Of a stretch of 64,000 nt of DNA, positions 15,135-25,699 are shown in pieces. How positions within the stretch are numbered: position 1 is the first letter of the stretch; each line of letters begins with the position of its first letter. This DNA comes from Rhodospirillaceae bacterium (GTDB lineage Bacteria; Pseudomonadota; Alphaproteobacteria; Rhodospirillales; UBA2165): contig CANIGJ010000001.1 in the NCBI GenBank assembly GCA_947467145.1, positions 1 through 64,000 of the forward strand, in the 5' to 3' direction. Below the pieces are notes generated by a model. It was not told the DNA's origin, ran no database searches, and saw nothing but the letters and a program-made list of their open reading frames with translations. The position numbers and the translations under genes were made by a program.

Positions 15135-17842
15135 GCGGCGTCATCCGGCGGTATCGGGAACGTAATGGTGAAGACGGCCCCAGCGCGATCCGAACGGTTG
15201 CCCGCGATAATCACTCCACCCATGGCCTCGACGAAGCCGCGGCAGATGGCTAAGCCCAATCCAGTGCCGGCACGGCGACGATCGCCCGCCTGCACGCGAT
15301 AGAACTTGTCGAAAATGCGTTCCACATCCGTCTCCGGCAGGCCGTCGCCCTCGTCCTCGATACGCAATTCGACGGTGGTGCCCTTGGTGGCGGCGCGCAA
15401 TCGGACCGCCGTGCCCGCCGGTGCATATTTAGCAGCGTTGTCGAGCAGATTGAACAGGACCTGTTCGAACAGCACCGGATCGAGTCGCAGCATCGGCAGA
15501 TCGGGCGCGACAGCGACAACGACCCGATGTCCCGCCAGGACCTTATCCGCCCGCTTCAACGCACTGCCAACGATATCGGATAGATCGACCAAATCGGATC
15601 GCACCTGCGCGGCGCCCGATTCGAGCCGCGTCATATCGAGCAGATTGGCGATGAAGCGATTGAGGCGCTCGCCTTCCTCCTGGATCGTATCGACCAGGCC
15701 GCGTCGCGCCGCGTCGTCCATGGCTGAGCCGTAGGCGCGCAGGCTATCGGCCGCGCCGAGGATCGACGCCAAGGGCGTGCGCAGATCGTGCGAGATCGAG
15801 GTGAGCAGTGCGCCGCGCAGACGTTCGGTTTCGCTTTGCATGCGCGCGCGATCGACGTCTTTGGCCAGATCGATACGCTCGACGGCAAGGGCGGCTTGTC
15901 CGATCAAGGCATCCAGCAGCCGGCGCTGATCGGGCGACAGCAGCGGACCGAGCCGATCGTTGTCGAGCCCGACGACGCCGATGACCCCACGCGCCGTGCT
16001 CATCGGCAGGAACAGACGCTTCGCGCCCGGCAAGGTATCGGCGCCGCGCCCGGCCGGGCGGTTGTTGTCGCGCGCCCATTTGGCAGCCGCGAGGTCGGCG
16101 TCGTCCAGCATATCTTCAGGTGGATAACCGGCGCGCACGGCAAGCTGCCCGTCCTCGTCCGGCAGCAGCAGCACAACCCGCACCTTGAGCATCGCGGCGA
16201 TCTGATAGGCCGTCGCCCACAACAAGTCGTCCAGCAATCCGGCGACCGATAGCTTGCGGCTAAAGGCATACAGGTCTTCGGTCATACGTGCACGAGATCG
16301 GGCCGCCAAGGCCTGGGCGCGCGTACGCGCCGATAGCCCGCTGGCGATCAATGAAGCCACGGCGAAGAAGAACAGTGCGACGATATTTTCCGGATCGGAA
16401 ATGTTGAGGGTATAGAGCGGCGGCAGGAAAAAGAAATTGTACGAAAACACGCTGACAAGGCAGGCGAACAGGGCCGGGCCCAAGCCGTAGCTGACCGCAC
16501 TCAACAGGCACGCCGTCAGGAAAACCAGCGCGATGTTGGACACCGCCAAGAATCGATCGAGCCCGAAACCGATCAGCAACGCCAGCACGACCAAGCCAAA
16601 GCTACCGAGATAGGCCTGCGCGGAGAACCGCGAACGCTGTTCGTTTATCGTAGCCACCGCCCCGGATACATCGGGGTCCTTTTCGCCATCAGCGAGCCCG
16701 CGTTCCGGGATCACGTGGATACCGATATCGCCGGCGCGTTTCATCAGATCGACCGCGACCGATCCGTGCAGCATCTGGAACCAGCGCGAACGGCGCGATT
16801 TCGCGATCACGATATGGGTGAAATTGTTCTCCCGCGCGTAATCGATCATGCCGTCGGCGATATTGGCGGCCGGCACGGTCACCGTTTCGCCGCCCAGCCG
16901 TTCGGCCAGGCGCAATGCATCGGCCAAACGATCGCGCGCGGCTTCGCTGAGGCGATGACTGCGCGAGGTCTCAACGCTGATCGCGGTCCACGGCGCATGC
17001 AGCCGGTCGGCCAGCCGGCGCGTATAGCGCACCACGGACGGCGCATTGGCTTGCTCGCTGACACCGACCAATACACGCTCGCTGGCCGCCCAGGGACCCT
17101 GGATCGCGTGGGCGCGCATATAGCTGACCATCTGTTCGTCGACACGCTGCGCGGTGCGGCGAAGTGCGAGTTCGCGCAGCGCCGTCAGGTTGCCCGGCAC
17201 GAAATAGTTGCGAATCGCGCGCTCGGCCTGATGCGGCACGTAGACCTTGCCGTCCTTCAGGCGCTGGATCAGGTCTTCGGGCGTGAGATCGACCAATTCC
17301 ACTTCGTCGGCGTGATCGATCAGCGAGTCCGGCACAGTTTCGCGCACGCGAATGCGGGTGATGCGCGCCACCACATCGTTCAGGCTTTCGACATGCTGGA
17401 TGTTGAGGGTCGTGTAGACGTCGATGCCGGCGGCCAGCAATTCCTCGACATCCATGTAACGTTTGGGATGACGGCTGCCCGGCGCATTCTCGTGCGCGAG
17501 TTCGTCGACCAGCACGAGCTTGGGGCAGCGTGCCAGGATAGCGTCCAAATCCATCTCGTGCAGCATATGGCCGCGATGCTCGACTGTGCGACGGGGAATA
17601 ACCTCAAGCCCGGCCAACAGCGCCTCGGTCTCGCGCCGGCCGTGGGTTTCGACCACGCCGACGACGATATCGATGCCGTCACGCTGCTTGGCCTGCGCGC
17701 TCGCCAGCATCTCGTAGGTTTTGCCGACGCCGGGTGCGGCCCCCAAAAACACCTTGAGGCGGCCCCGGATTTCCTGGGCCGCCTGTGCAAGGAGAGCATC
17801 CGGTGAAGGCCGGTTCTCTCTATCGGGACGATCGTCCATCAC
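15131..17842 (-). CDS. kdpD: Osmosensitive potassium sensor histidine kinase KdpD
   Basis: 903-residue inner-membrane sensor kinase of normal length. In order: a KdpD N-terminal domain with Walker A motif GAAPGVGKT (34-42) and LVDELAHENAPGSRH; a USP-like domain with LVGVSEQANAP; a cluster of about four membrane helices around residue 400-490; a GAF-like region; the His box SISHDLRTP with His685; and an ATPase domain (LLDNAAKYAP, DEGDGLP). It senses low potassium or high ionic strength and phosphorylates KdpE. It lies 22 bases after kdpC and overlaps kdpE by 4, so all are one operon. Confidence 0.96.
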   Translation of the reverse strand: MMDDRPDRENRPSPDALLAQAAQEIRGRLKVFLGAAPGVGKTYEMLASAQAKQRDGIDIVVGVVETHGRRETEALLAGLEVIPRRTVEHRGHMLHEMDLDAILARCPKLVLVDELAHENAPGSRHPKRYMDVEELLAAGIDVYTTLNIQHVESLNDVVARITRIRVRETVPDSLIDHADEVELVDLTPEDLIQRLKDGKVYVPHQAERAIRNYFVPGNLTALRELALRRTAQRVDEQMVSYMRAHAIQGPWAASERVLVGVSEQANAPSVVRYTRRLADRLHAPWTAISVETSRSHRLSEAARDRLADALRLAERLGGETVTVPAANIADGMIDYARENNFTHIVIAKSRRSRWFQMLHGSVAVDLMKRAGDIGIHVIPERGLADGEKDPDVSGAVATINEQRSRFSAQAYLGSFGLVVLALLIGFGLDRFLAVSNIALVFLTACLLSAVSYGLGPALFACLVSVFSYNFFFLPPLYTLNISDPENIVALFFFAVASLIASGLSARTRAQALAARSRARMTEDLYAFSRKLSVAGLLDDLLWATAYQIAAMLKVRVVLLLPDEDGQLAVRAGYPPEDMLDDADLAAAKWARDNNRPAGRGADTLPGAKRLFLPMSTARGVIGVVGLDNDRLGPLLSPDQRRLLDALIGQAALAVERIDLAKDVDRARMQSETERLRGALLTSISHDLRTPLASILGAADSLRAYGSAMDDAARRGLVDTIQEEGERLNRFIANLLDMTRLESGAAQVRSDLVDLSDIVGSALKRADKVLAGHRVVVAVAPDLPMLRLDPVLFEQVLFNLLDNAAKYAPAGTAVRLRAATKGTTVELRIEDEGDGLPETDVERIFDKFYRVQAGDRRRAGTGLGLAICRGFVEAMGGVIIAGNRSDRAGAVFTITFPIPPDDAA

Positions 17843-17864
17843 GTCTCATTATAGTCCGCCACAG

Positions 17865-18467
17865 CTATTTTGACATGCCATCGAGCGCGAGATTGAGCTT
17901 CAGCACGTTCACCCGAGGCTCGCCGAAGACGCCGAAATAGCGCCCGTCCTGGATCTGGCCCACGAGATCGCGGACGCGCTGTTCAGGCAGGTTTCGCGCT
18001 TTGGCGACGCGCGGGACCTGGAACAAAGCGGCGGCAGGGCTGATATCCGGATCGAGACCGCTGGCCGACGCCGTGATCAAATCGACCGGGATCGGCGTGT
18101 TCGGGTTTTCGGCTTTCAGCTTGGCCACATCGTCGGCGACGCGCTCGAGCAAGGCGACCTGCGTCGTACCCAGGTTGGAACCGACCGAGGCGGCCGCGTT
18201 GTAAGGCGCCGCAATGGTTTTGGTCGCATCTTGCGGATCGGCGGCACTTGTGGCCGACGGCCGACCGTGGAAATAGCGCGGACTGACGAAGGCCTGACCG
18301 ATCAGTTCGGAGCCGATGACCTTGCCGTCCTTGGCGATCAAGCTGCCGTTCGCCTGATTCGGAAAGACGAGCTGCGCAATCGCCGTCACCCCGATCGGAT
18401 AGGCGAACCCCGTGAGCACGGCGAGGCCGATGAACATCAAGATCGCGGAACGGATATCTTTCAACAT
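17865..18467 (-). CDS. kdpC: Potassium-transporting ATPase subunit C
   Basis: 200-residue KdpC with one N-terminal membrane helix (about residues 8-30) and a periplasmic domain. Conserved segments are [48 protein letters not shown] and the LNLALD-type end. It stabilises the KdpFABC complex. The start is supported by AGAGGAAG upstream. It is 31 bases from kdpB and 22 from kdpD. Confidence 0.95.
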   Translation of the reverse strand: MLKDIRSAILMFIGLAVLTGFAYPIGVTAIAQLVFPNQANGSLIAKDGKVIGSELIGQAFVSPRYFHGRPSATSAADPQDATKTIAAPYNAAASVGSNLGTTQVALLERVADDVAKLKAENPNTPIPVDLITASASGLDPDISPAAALFQVPRVAKARNLPEQRVRDLVGQIQDGRYFGVFGEPRVNVLKLNLALDGMSK

Positions 18468-18498
18468 GACACTCTTCCTCTACCTTTAAGCCAGTCTT

Positions 18499-20580
18499 TT
18501 ACGCGAGACCCAACGCCGCAACGGCGAGGTCGATCAGCTTGATGCCGACGAACGGCACGACGATGCCGCCGAGGCCGTAGATCAGCAGGTTGCGCCGCAG
18601 GATCGCGGCGGCACCGATGGGCCGATACGACACGCCGCGCAGCGCCAGCGGGATCAACGCCACGATGATCAGCGCATTGAAGATGATCGCCGACAGGATG
18701 GCGCTTTGGGGCGACGCGAGATGCATAACGTTCAAGACCTGCATCTGCGGATAGAAGGCGACGACCATGGCAGGGATGATGGCGAAATATTTCGCGACGT
18801 CGTTGGCGATGGAAAAAGTCGTTAGCGCACCACGCGTCATCAAGAGCTGTTTACCGATCTCGACGATTTCGATCAGCTTGGTCGGATCGCTGTCGAGATC
18901 GACCATGTTGCCGGCTTCGCGCGCCGCCATGGTGCCGGTGTTCATGGCCACACCGACGTCGGCCTGGGCGAGCGCCGGGGCATCGTTGGTGCCGTCGCCG
19001 CACATGGCGATCAACTTGCCGTCGGCCTGTTCGTCACGGATCAGCTTCAGCTTGGTTTCCGGCGTCGCCTGCGCCAAGAAATCGTCCACGCCGGATTCAG
19101 CGGCAATGGCGGCCGCCGTCATCGGATTGTCGCCGGTGATCATCACGGTGCGAATGCCCATGGTGCGTAGTGCCGCGAACCGTTCGCGGATACCCCCTTT
19201 CACGATATCCTTCAGATAGATCACGCCGAGCAGGCGGCCGTCCTTGGCGACGGCGAGCGGCGTGCCGCCGGCCTTGGCCACCCGTTCGGCGATGCCATTG
19301 ATCTCGCGGACCGCCACCGGCGCCGTCAGATTGGCCTTGGCCTCAGCGATGACCGCATCCACCGCACCCTTGCGGATGGTCGAGCCGTCCACATCGATAC
19401 CGCTCAGGCGCGTGTGGGCGGAGAACGGAATGAACTTGGCATTTAGCGGCGCCATGTCGCGGCCGCGGATGGCGTATTTTTCCTTCGCCAGCACGACGAT
19501 GGAGCGGCCCTCCGGCGTTTCGTCCGACAGTGAGGCCAATTGCGCCGCATCGGCCAATTCGCGCTCCGTCACGCCTGCAACGGGAAAGAATTCGGTCGCC
19601 TGACGGTTGCCCAAGGTAATGGTACCGGTCTTATCGAGCAGAAGCGTGTCGACGTCGCCCGCCGCCTCGACCGCGCGGCCGGACATGGCGAGGACATTAA
19701 AGCGCACCAGTCGGTCCATGCCGGCGATGCCGATAGCCGACAGCAACGCGCCGATGGTCGTCGGGATCAAAGTGACGAACAGCGCCACCAGCACCAGAAC
19801 CGAAAGCGTGCCGCCCGCATAGGCGGCGAAACTCGGCAGGCTGGCAACGGCAAAGACGAAAATGATCGTCATGCCGGCGAGCAGGATATTGAGCGCGATC
19901 TCGTTCGGCGTTTTCTGGCGCTCGGCCCCTTCGACCAACGCGATCATACGATCGAGGAAGGTCGAGCCCGGCTGCGCGGTGATGCGCACCTTGATCCAAT
20001 CCGAAATCACCTGGGTGCCGCCGGTGACGGCCGAACGGTCGCCACCGCTTTCGCGAATGACCGGCGCGGACTCGCCCGTGATGGCGGATTCGTTGACCGA
20101 GGCGACCCCTTCGATCACCTCGCCGTCGGACGGGATCAGATCGCCCGCCTCGACCAGCACGATATCGTTGGGTTTGAGTGCGGCGGCAGCTATTTCGCGC
20201 CAGTTCGACCCGTCGCCGTCTAACAGCTTGGCGGCGGCTTCAACGCGCGAGCGGCGCAAGGTGGCAGCCTGCGCCTTGCCGCGCCCTTCGGCGACGGCTT
20301 CGGCGAAGTTGGCGAACAGGACGGTGAACCAGAGCCATAGATTGACCTGAAACGAAAACGCCAATTCAGGCGCCCCCACGATGAGATCGCGCACGAACAG
20401 CAATGTGGTCAGCGCCGCCGTCACCTCAACAACAAACATTACCGGGTTGCGCATCATCAGGCGCGGATCGAGTTTGCGGAACGCATCACCCAGCGCTGGC
20501 ACGAAAATCTTCGGATCGGTCAGCGCGGCGCTGCGTTTGCGCAGGCGCGGTGCGGACATCGTGTTTGATTGCATATCCAT
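18499..20580 (-). CDS. kdpB: Potassium-transporting P-type ATPase subunit B
   Basis: 693-residue P-type ATPase that powers high-affinity potassium uptake. Key motifs are TGES (168-171, actuator), the phosphorylation site DKTGT with Asp316, the hinge [10 protein letters not shown], and the [12 protein letters not shown] membrane segment typical of KdpB. Length is normal. AGGATCC precedes the ATG. Internal Met codons at residues 3 and 8 are possible alternative starts. It lies 27 bases after kdpA. Confidence 0.97.
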   Translation of the reverse strand: MDMQSNTMSAPRLRKRSAALTDPKIFVPALGDAFRKLDPRLMMRNPVMFVVEVTAALTTLLFVRDLIVGAPELAFSFQVNLWLWFTVLFANFAEAVAEGRGKAQAATLRRSRVEAAAKLLDGDGSNWREIAAAALKPNDIVLVEAGDLIPSDGEVIEGVASVNESAITGESAPVIRESGGDRSAVTGGTQVISDWIKVRITAQPGSTFLDRMIALVEGAERQKTPNEIALNILLAGMTIIFVFAVASLPSFAAYAGGTLSVLVLVALFVTLIPTTIGALLSAIGIAGMDRLVRFNVLAMSGRAVEAAGDVDTLLLDKTGTITLGNRQATEFFPVAGVTERELADAAQLASLSDETPEGRSIVVLAKEKYAIRGRDMAPLNAKFIPFSAHTRLSGIDVDGSTIRKGAVDAVIAEAKANLTAPVAVREINGIAERVAKAGGTPLAVAKDGRLLGVIYLKDIVKGGIRERFAALRTMGIRTVMITGDNPMTAAAIAAESGVDDFLAQATPETKLKLIRDEQADGKLIAMCGDGTNDAPALAQADVGVAMNTGTMAAREAGNMVDLDSDPTKLIEIVEIGKQLLMTRGALTTFSIANDVAKYFAIIPAMVVAFYPQMQVLNVMHLASPQSAILSAIIFNALIIVALIPLALRGVSYRPIGAAAILRRNLLIYGLGGIVVPFVGIKLIDLAVAALGLA

Positions 20581-20607
20581 GGAAGGATCCTCGATTAAAA
20601 CGCCGTC

Positions 20608-22317
20608 TTAAAAAGTTTGGCCCGCGATCATCGACAGATGATCGACGATGGGCCCGAAGGCGAGCGCCGGGAAATAGGTGAGACCGCCAGTGATCAGGAT
20701 GACGCCGGCCAGCAAACCGACGAATAGCGCACCTGTTGTCGGGAACGTGCCCGCCGAGGCCGGCACCGCACGCTTGGCGGCGAGCGATCCGGCGATGGCC
20801 AGGATCGGCACGATCATCAAGAAGCGGCCCATCAGCATCGCGAGGCCGAGCGTCGTGTTGTAGAACGGCGTATTGGCGCTAAGGCCCGCAAAGGCGCTGC
20901 CGTTATTGGCCGTAGCGGAGGTGAAGGCGTACAGCACCTCCGAATAACCGTGCATACCCTTGTTGGCCATGCCCGCCAGGCCGGGTTCAATGACTATGGC
21001 CAGGGCGGTGAAACCAAGAATGGCGAGCGGCAGGACCAAGATGGTCAACATGGCCATCTTGACCTCCTTCGCCTCGATCTTCTTGCCGAGATATTCCGGC
21101 GTGCGGCCAACCATCAGGCCCGCGATGAAAACCGCAACGATAGCGAACACCAGCATGCCGTAGAGACCGGCGCCGACCCCGCCGAAGATCACCTCGCCCA
21201 ACTGCATATTGATCAGCGGGATCATGCCGGCGAGCGGCATGAAGCTGTCATGCATCGCGTTGACCGCACCACAGGAGGCCGCCGTCGTGACGACCGCGAA
21301 CAGGGCCGACAAGGCGACGCCGAAGCGCACTTCCTTGCCTTCCATATTACCGTCCATGCTGTCGATGCCGAATCCCGCGAACAACGGATTGGGATTGGCT
21401 TCGGCCCCATAGACGATGGCAACGCCTGCCAGGAACAGGATTCCCATGACGGCGAAGATCGCCCAGCCCTGGCGCTGATTACCCACCATGCGGCCGAAGG
21501 TATAGGTGAGCGCGGCGCCGATCAGGAAGATCGCCCACATCTCGATGAAGTTGGTCAAGGCGTTCGGATTCTCGAACGGATGGGCGGAATTGGCGTTGAA
21601 GAAACCACCGCCGTTGGTGCCGAGCTGCTTGATGGCGAGCTGGGAAGCGACCGGGCCTTGCGCGATGACCTGCTGCGCACCTTCCAACGTCGTAACGTCG
21701 GTATAGGCATTGAGGTTCTGCGGCACGCCGAGCGCCACCAGGGCTAGCGCGATAACGATGCTGAGCGGCAGCAGCACATAAAGTGTCGCGCGCGTCAGAT
21801 CGACCCAGAAGTTGCCGATGGTGCGCGCCGATTTGCGCGCGAAGCCGCGCACTAGGGCAATCGCAATGGCAATGCCGACGGCGGCCGAGACGAAGTTCTG
21901 CACCGTGAGCCCCGCCATCTGGGTGAAATAGCTCATGGTGGATTCGCCGGCGTAGCCTTGCCAGTTGGTGTTGGAGACGAAGCTGACAGCGGTGTTGAAG
22001 GCGCTGTCGGGCGTGATCGCGCCCATCTCCGCCGGATTGACCGGCAAGACGGCCTGCAAACGCTGCATCGCATAAAGGGCGACGAACGACACGATGCTGA
22101 AGAGCAGCACAGAGATCGTGTAGGGCAGCCAGTGCTGCTCGCGCGCGTCATCGACGCCGCCGATGCGATAGAGATTGCGCTCGAACGGGCCGATGATGGG
22201 GGTGAGGAACGTGCGCTCGCCCATGAACACCCGCGCCATATAGGCGCCGACGGGTTTGGCGAGAATGGCGATGCTGACGCAATAGATCGCGATCTGGATC
22301 CAGCCATTGAAAGTCAT
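20608..22317 (-). CDS. kdpA: Potassium-transporting ATPase subunit A
   Basis: 569-residue channel-like subunit with about ten membrane helices. The four pore-loop segments are visible, including [35 protein letters not shown], the region around [17 protein letters not shown] and [11 protein letters not shown]. It binds and passes K+ in the KdpFABC complex. The start at 22317 (MTFNGWIQ) has AGAGGAAC upstream. An in-frame start 57 bases earlier would run into kdpF and is rejected. Confidence 0.96.
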   Translation of the reverse strand: MTFNGWIQIAIYCVSIAILAKPVGAYMARVFMGERTFLTPIIGPFERNLYRIGGVDDAREQHWLPYTISVLLFSIVSFVALYAMQRLQAVLPVNPAEMGAITPDSAFNTAVSFVSNTNWQGYAGESTMSYFTQMAGLTVQNFVSAAVGIAIAIALVRGFARKSARTIGNFWVDLTRATLYVLLPLSIVIALALVALGVPQNLNAYTDVTTLEGAQQVIAQGPVASQLAIKQLGTNGGGFFNANSAHPFENPNALTNFIEMWAIFLIGAALTYTFGRMVGNQRQGWAIFAVMGILFLAGVAIVYGAEANPNPLFAGFGIDSMDGNMEGKEVRFGVALSALFAVVTTAASCGAVNAMHDSFMPLAGMIPLINMQLGEVIFGGVGAGLYGMLVFAIVAVFIAGLMVGRTPEYLGKKIEAKEVKMAMLTILVLPLAILGFTALAIVIEPGLAGMANKGMHGYSEVLYAFTSATANNGSAFAGLSANTPFYNTTLGLAMLMGRFLMIVPILAIAGSLAAKRAVPASAGTFPTTGALFVGLLAGVILITGGLTYFPALAFGPIVDHLSMIAGQTF

Positions 22318-22330
22318 TGTCCGTGTTCCT

Positions 22331-22420
22331 CTAGAATTTTTCGGGGCGCACAAGCGCGTAGACGAGGTAGGCAAGCAGCCCGGCGGTCACGATGCCGCCC
22401 AATAGATAATCAATGAACAT
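22331..22420 (-). CDS. kdpF: KdpF, small stabilising subunit of the Kdp ATPase
   Basis: 29-residue one-helix protein ([14 protein letters not shown]... ending YALVRPEKF). The RPEKF end is the hallmark of KdpF. It lies 13 bases before kdpA. It packs against KdpA in the membrane and stabilises the complex. Confidence 0.93.
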   Translation of the reverse strand: MFIDYLLGGIVTAGLLAYLVYALVRPEKF

Positions 22421-22430
22421 GGACGCGCTC

Positions 22431-22514
22431 CTAGAGCCGGTCGCAGGCATAGGCGTAGAGGATCGCGCCGGCGAAAAAGCCGACACCAAGCAGGAGAAAA
22501 ATGACATCAGCCAT
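22431..22514 (-). CDS. 27-residue membrane peptide at the head of the kdp operon
   Basis: A one-helix ORF (MADVIFLLLGVGFFAG... ending YAYACDRL) lies directly upstream of kdpF, with 10 bases between them. AGGTG precedes its ATG. Other alphaproteobacterial kdp loci, as I recall, have a comparable short ORF ending ACDRL at this position, which argues that it is real. It may be a further small subunit or a translational leader for kdpF. It contains a single Cys (residue 24) near the membrane edge. Confidence 0.65.
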   Translation of the reverse strand: MADVIFLLLGVGFFAGAILYAYACDRL

Positions 22515-22631
22515 GGCGACACCTATCGTTGCGATAGGCGCCAATGTGCGGCGGCAACCCGTATAGATTCGAGCGCGCGCGAAAGCGGGATTTATATAGA
22601 TTTCATATAGAGGGAACGCCGTCCCTCCAGG

Positions 22632-22662
22632 CGTCATGCTCGGGCCTGTCCCGAGCATGACG
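22632..22662. repeat. Palindromic intergenic repeat, 'GCATGACG' family
   Basis: A perfect 13-base inverted repeat (CGTCATGCTCGGG / CCCGAGCATGACG) has a 5-base loop. Its end matches the element at 7710-7735. It lies between the ridA stop and the kdp leader. It has no T-run, so it is more likely a dispersed repeat than a classical terminator, although it could slow polymerase leaving ridA. Confidence 0.65.
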
Positions 22663-22677
22663 ACGGAGTAAGGAGTT

Positions 22678-23076
22678 CTACCCGATCGCGATGCAGGCGA
22701 TCTCTATATCGAATTCGCCGGGCCACGAGCCGACCGTGACGAAGGTGCGGGTCGGTGGCGCATCGGCAGGGAAGTATGTGCGATAGACCGCGTTGACCCT
22801 GTTGAAATAGGCCGAGTTGGAGCAATAGACGGTGGCGTTGACCACCTTGTCCATGCTGGAGCCAGCGGCCTCCAACAACGCCTTCACGTTCTCCAGCACC
22901 TGGCGTGTCTGCGCCTCAATATCGCCCGAGACCATCTTGCCGCTCGCCGGATCGCGCGGCGGCTGGCCCGACACAAATACGAAATCGCCCGCCCGGATCG
23001 CGGGCGACAGCGGCGCCGCGCCCCCCGATGGGGCCGCCGCACCCGGCAGTCGAATGACTTCTTTTTTAATCGCCAT
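22678..23076 (-). CDS. RidA family protein (YjgF/UK114)
   Basis: 132-residue member of the Rid family, trimeric proteins that hydrolyse reactive enamine/imine intermediates. Recognisable parts are AGDFVFVSGQPPRDP, IEAQTRQVLENVKALLEAAG, VYCSNSAYFNRVNAVYRTYF and the C-terminal PPTRTFV...DIEIACIAIG. The family Arg that binds the substrate carboxylate corresponds to the Arg of PPTRTF. GAGGAGG precedes the ATG. No PLP enzyme is adjacent, so the specific client reaction is unknown. Confidence 0.9.
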   Translation of the reverse strand: MAIKKEVIRLPGAAAPSGGAAPLSPAIRAGDFVFVSGQPPRDPASGKMVSGDIEAQTRQVLENVKALLEAAGSSMDKVVNATVYCSNSAYFNRVNAVYRTYFPADAPPTRTFVTVGSWPGEFDIEIACIAIG

Positions 23077-23159
23077 GATAAAGCCTCCTCTAGTTCCAAT
23101 TCATTATGCCCGTCATAATGGCGTGGGGAATCGGCTTCGCCAATCGGGGAGTGGCAAGC

Positions 23160-24476
23160 ATGGGGAACGGAATCGGCGAACGCGTGACCAGCTTTGTCTG
23201 GGACCGCGACCTTAAACAATCGACCTGGACGCACGCGCTCGGCTTTCACGTGCTGCGCGTCTTCTACGTCATGCTGCGCGACCTACGCGACGGCCAACTG
23301 ACGCTGCGCGCCATGGGCCTCGTCTATACGACATTGCTGTCCGCCGTGCCGCTGCTCGCCCTGGCGCTGTCCGTCCTCAAGGGCTTCGGCGTGCATAACG
23401 AGTTCGCACCGATCCTGCGCGACTTCCTCTCGCCCATGGGCGATCAAGGCAACGAGATCGCCGACAAGATCCTGGGCTTCGTCGAGAACACGCGCGTCGG
23501 TATCTTGAGTTCGGTCGGCGTCGTGCTGCTGCTTTATACCGTGCTGTCGGTCATGCAGAAGATCGAAGATGCGCTCAACCACATCTGGCATGTGCGCGAA
23601 AAGCGCTCGTTCTCGCGCCGCTTCAGCGATTACTTGAGCGTGTTGCTGGTCGGCCCGGTGCTGATCGTCGCCTCGACCGGGCTGTCGGGTGCGGCGATGA
23701 ACAACGGCATCGTCGGGTATCTGGCGCAAATCGAACCGCTCGGCATGCTCATCCGCTTCGCCGTCATCCTCGTCCCTCTGGCGATGGCGATCGCCGCCTT
23801 CACGATGATCTATATCTTCATCCCGAATACCAAGGTGCAATTGCCGGCCGCCTTGGTCGGCGGCTGCGTCGCGGCGATTCTGTGGAAAATCGCCGGCTGG
23901 TTCTTCGCCGTCTTCGTCGTCAGTTCGGGCAAATACGAAGCGGTCTATTCCGCCTTCGCTTCGCTCATCGTCTTCATGCTGTGGCTGTATACGAGCTGGC
24001 TCATCCTGATGATCGGCGCGTCGATCGCGTTCTATCATCAGCATCCCGAATTCCTCGCCATGCAGCGCGAGCGCGCGCGTCTGAGCGGCCGGGTCAAAGA
24101 AAAACTGGCGCTGCTGATCATGCATCGCCTCGCGGTCAACGCTTACACCGACGGCCGCGCATCCAAGCTCGGCGAATTGACGCAGGCAACGGGTGTGGCC
24201 AGCGATCTCGCAGGCATTGTGATCGAAAGCCTGGAGCAATCCGGCTTCATCGTACGCACCGCCGATCGCGCCGATGCGTATCTGCCGGGCAAGCCGCTCG
24301 ATACCACGACGATTCTCGATGTCATCGTTGCCATGCGCCGCGACGGCGAGGAAAAACGCTCGTCTTACGAGTCACTCGCCAGTGTCGCAGCCGTCGACGC
24401 TGTGGATAAGGAGGTGATTAAGGCAACCGAAGTCGCGCTCCAACAGCTCACCATCAAGGACCTCGCCCTCAAATAA
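23160..24476 (+). CDS. YihY/virulence factor BrkB family membrane protein
   Basis: 438-residue inner-membrane protein. The YihY domain has about six helices (residues 40-310) with the motifs LTLRAMGLVYTTLLSAVPLLA and VYSAFASLIVFMLWLYTSWLILMIGASIAFY. A cytosolic winged-helix-like tail follows (VNAYTDGRASKLGELTQATGV). The start at 23160 has GGGAG eight bases upstream and is preferred to 23106. The family was once called ribonuclease BN in error. Its role in the membrane is unsettled. Confidence 0.87.
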   Translation: MGNGIGERVTSFVWDRDLKQSTWTHALGFHVLRVFYVMLRDLRDGQLTLRAMGLVYTTLLSAVPLLALALSVLKGFGVHNEFAPILRDFLSPMGDQGNEIADKILGFVENTRVGILSSVGVVLLLYTVLSVMQKIEDALNHIWHVREKRSFSRRFSDYLSVLLVGPVLIVASTGLSGAAMNNGIVGYLAQIEPLGMLIRFAVILVPLAMAIAAFTMIYIFIPNTKVQLPAALVGGCVAAILWKIAGWFFAVFVVSSGKYEAVYSAFASLIVFMLWLYTSWLILMIGASIAFYHQHPEFLAMQRERARLSGRVKEKLALLIMHRLAVNAYTDGRASKLGELTQATGVASDLAGIVIESLEQSGFIVRTADRADAYLPGKPLDTTTILDVIVAMRRDGEEKRSSYESLASVAAVDAVDKEVIKATEVALQQLTIKDLALK

Positions 24477-24647
24477 GACCGGAATCCGCGGGTTTCTCCT
24501 CATTTCGCGGGCCGCATCACTTTTACGTTCGCCTCACTAATGTCACGGGATGCCTCTTTTCGGTTCCTGGAGTTCAAGCGGCAGTAAACAGATAGTGATG
24601 ACACGACGACGGCCCGCATCCGGCCGACGCTTAACGAGGAGATACTA

Positions 24648-25526
24648 ATGAAGACGTTCGTTCGTACGGCGGCCATGGCCGGCAGCATCGCAGCCCTTTC
24701 GGCGTGCGGCATCATCCATCCGGAAGCATTCGATCGGGAAGCCATGACGGCCCCCCCGCCCGCTTCCGCCAGCGCAAGCACCTTCCAGCGTTCCCTGCAC
24801 CAGGGTTATTCCTCGTTCGGGACCTGGGAATATCAGCAGTCCGATTTCCGCGACGCGGCGTACTTCTACCGCAAGGGCAAGGCTGCCGGCGCGGGCCAGA
24901 ACGTTCCGCCGACCAACCCGCGCGAACGTACGATCGACAACATTTTCCTGACCGAGCTGAACCCGGCTTATTCGCGCCTGACCTCGGCGCTCGCCACCCC
25001 GGGCGCGCTCGAGCTGAACGCCATCCCGCTGTCGACCGCGCAGGTCTATTACGATTGCTGGGCTGAACAGGCCGAAGAAGGTCATCAGCCGGAACATATC
25101 GCATACTGCAAAAACGGCTTCGAAACCGCGATGGGCTTGATCGGCGCGAAGCCGGTTGCCGCCGCTCCGGCTCCGCAGCCGGCAGCGACGACCGCCCGTC
25201 CGTTCCTGATCTTCTTCGATTGGGACAAGTCGAACATCAACGACTCGGCGCGTCCGACCCTGAACGAGATCACCAACACCTTGAAGTCCAATCCGAACGC
25301 CAGCGTCCGCGTCTCGGGCCACGCCGATAAGTCCGGCACCGACCGTTACAACGACGCCCTGTCGAAGCGCCGTGCGGATGCCGTCTTGAACACCTTGACC
25401 CAGCAGGGCCTGCAGCGTAGCCGCACCACCGTTGAATCCTTCGGCGAATCCCGCCCGTTGGTCGACACGGCGGACGGTGTGCGCGAACCGCAGAACCGTC
25501 GCGTCGAAGTGACCATCACGCGCTAA
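24648..25526 (+). CDS. OmpA-family outer-membrane lipoprotein
   Basis: 292-residue lipoprotein. Residues 1-20 form a signal with lipobox LSAC (Cys20). The middle (about 40-160) resembles tetratricopeptide-like soluble sequence with no clear match. The C-terminal OmpA domain (about 183-292) contains FFDWDKSNINDSARPTL, GHADKSGTDRYNDALSKRRADAV and the end NRRVEVTI, which bind peptidoglycan. GAGGAG lies ahead of the ATG. A strong terminator follows. It should anchor the outer membrane to the wall, in the manner of Pal, but it is longer than Pal and lies outside a tol locus. Confidence 0.88.
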   Translation: MKTFVRTAAMAGSIAALSACGIIHPEAFDREAMTAPPPASASASTFQRSLHQGYSSFGTWEYQQSDFRDAAYFYRKGKAAGAGQNVPPTNPRERTIDNIFLTELNPAYSRLTSALATPGALELNAIPLSTAQVYYDCWAEQAEEGHQPEHIAYCKNGFETAMGLIGAKPVAAAPAPQPAATTARPFLIFFDWDKSNINDSARPTLNEITNTLKSNPNASVRVSGHADKSGTDRYNDALSKRRADAVLNTLTQQGLQRSRTTVESFGESRPLVDTADGVREPQNRRVEVTITR

Positions 25527-25583
25527 CTCTATCCCCAGGCAGGGCGGACCTCCCCATCCCCCCCAACGCCCTGCCCCAAAAGA

Positions 25584-25625
25584 CCCCCTTCGCTCTCCTC
25601 CCGAGCGAAGGGGGTTCTTCTTTCT
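25584..25625 (+). terminator. Terminator after the OmpA-family gene
   Basis: A perfect 12-base stem CCCCCTTCGCTC / GAGCGAAGGGGG with a 7-base loop is followed by a T/C-rich tail. Confidence 0.85.
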
Positions 25626-25641
25626 GAACCACCGCTTAAAC

Positions 25642-25679
25642 AAAAACCCCTCCACCAAAATACTGGCGGAGGGGTTTTT
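25642..25679. terminator. Bidirectional terminator between convergent genes
   Basis: AAAAACCCCTCC and GGAGGGGTTTTT form an inverted repeat with A- and T-runs on both sides. It can end the plus-strand transcript as a backup and the minus-strand histidine kinase transcript as its main terminator. Confidence 0.8.
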
Positions 25680-25699
25680 CCTTTTAAGGGCTCACGCCG

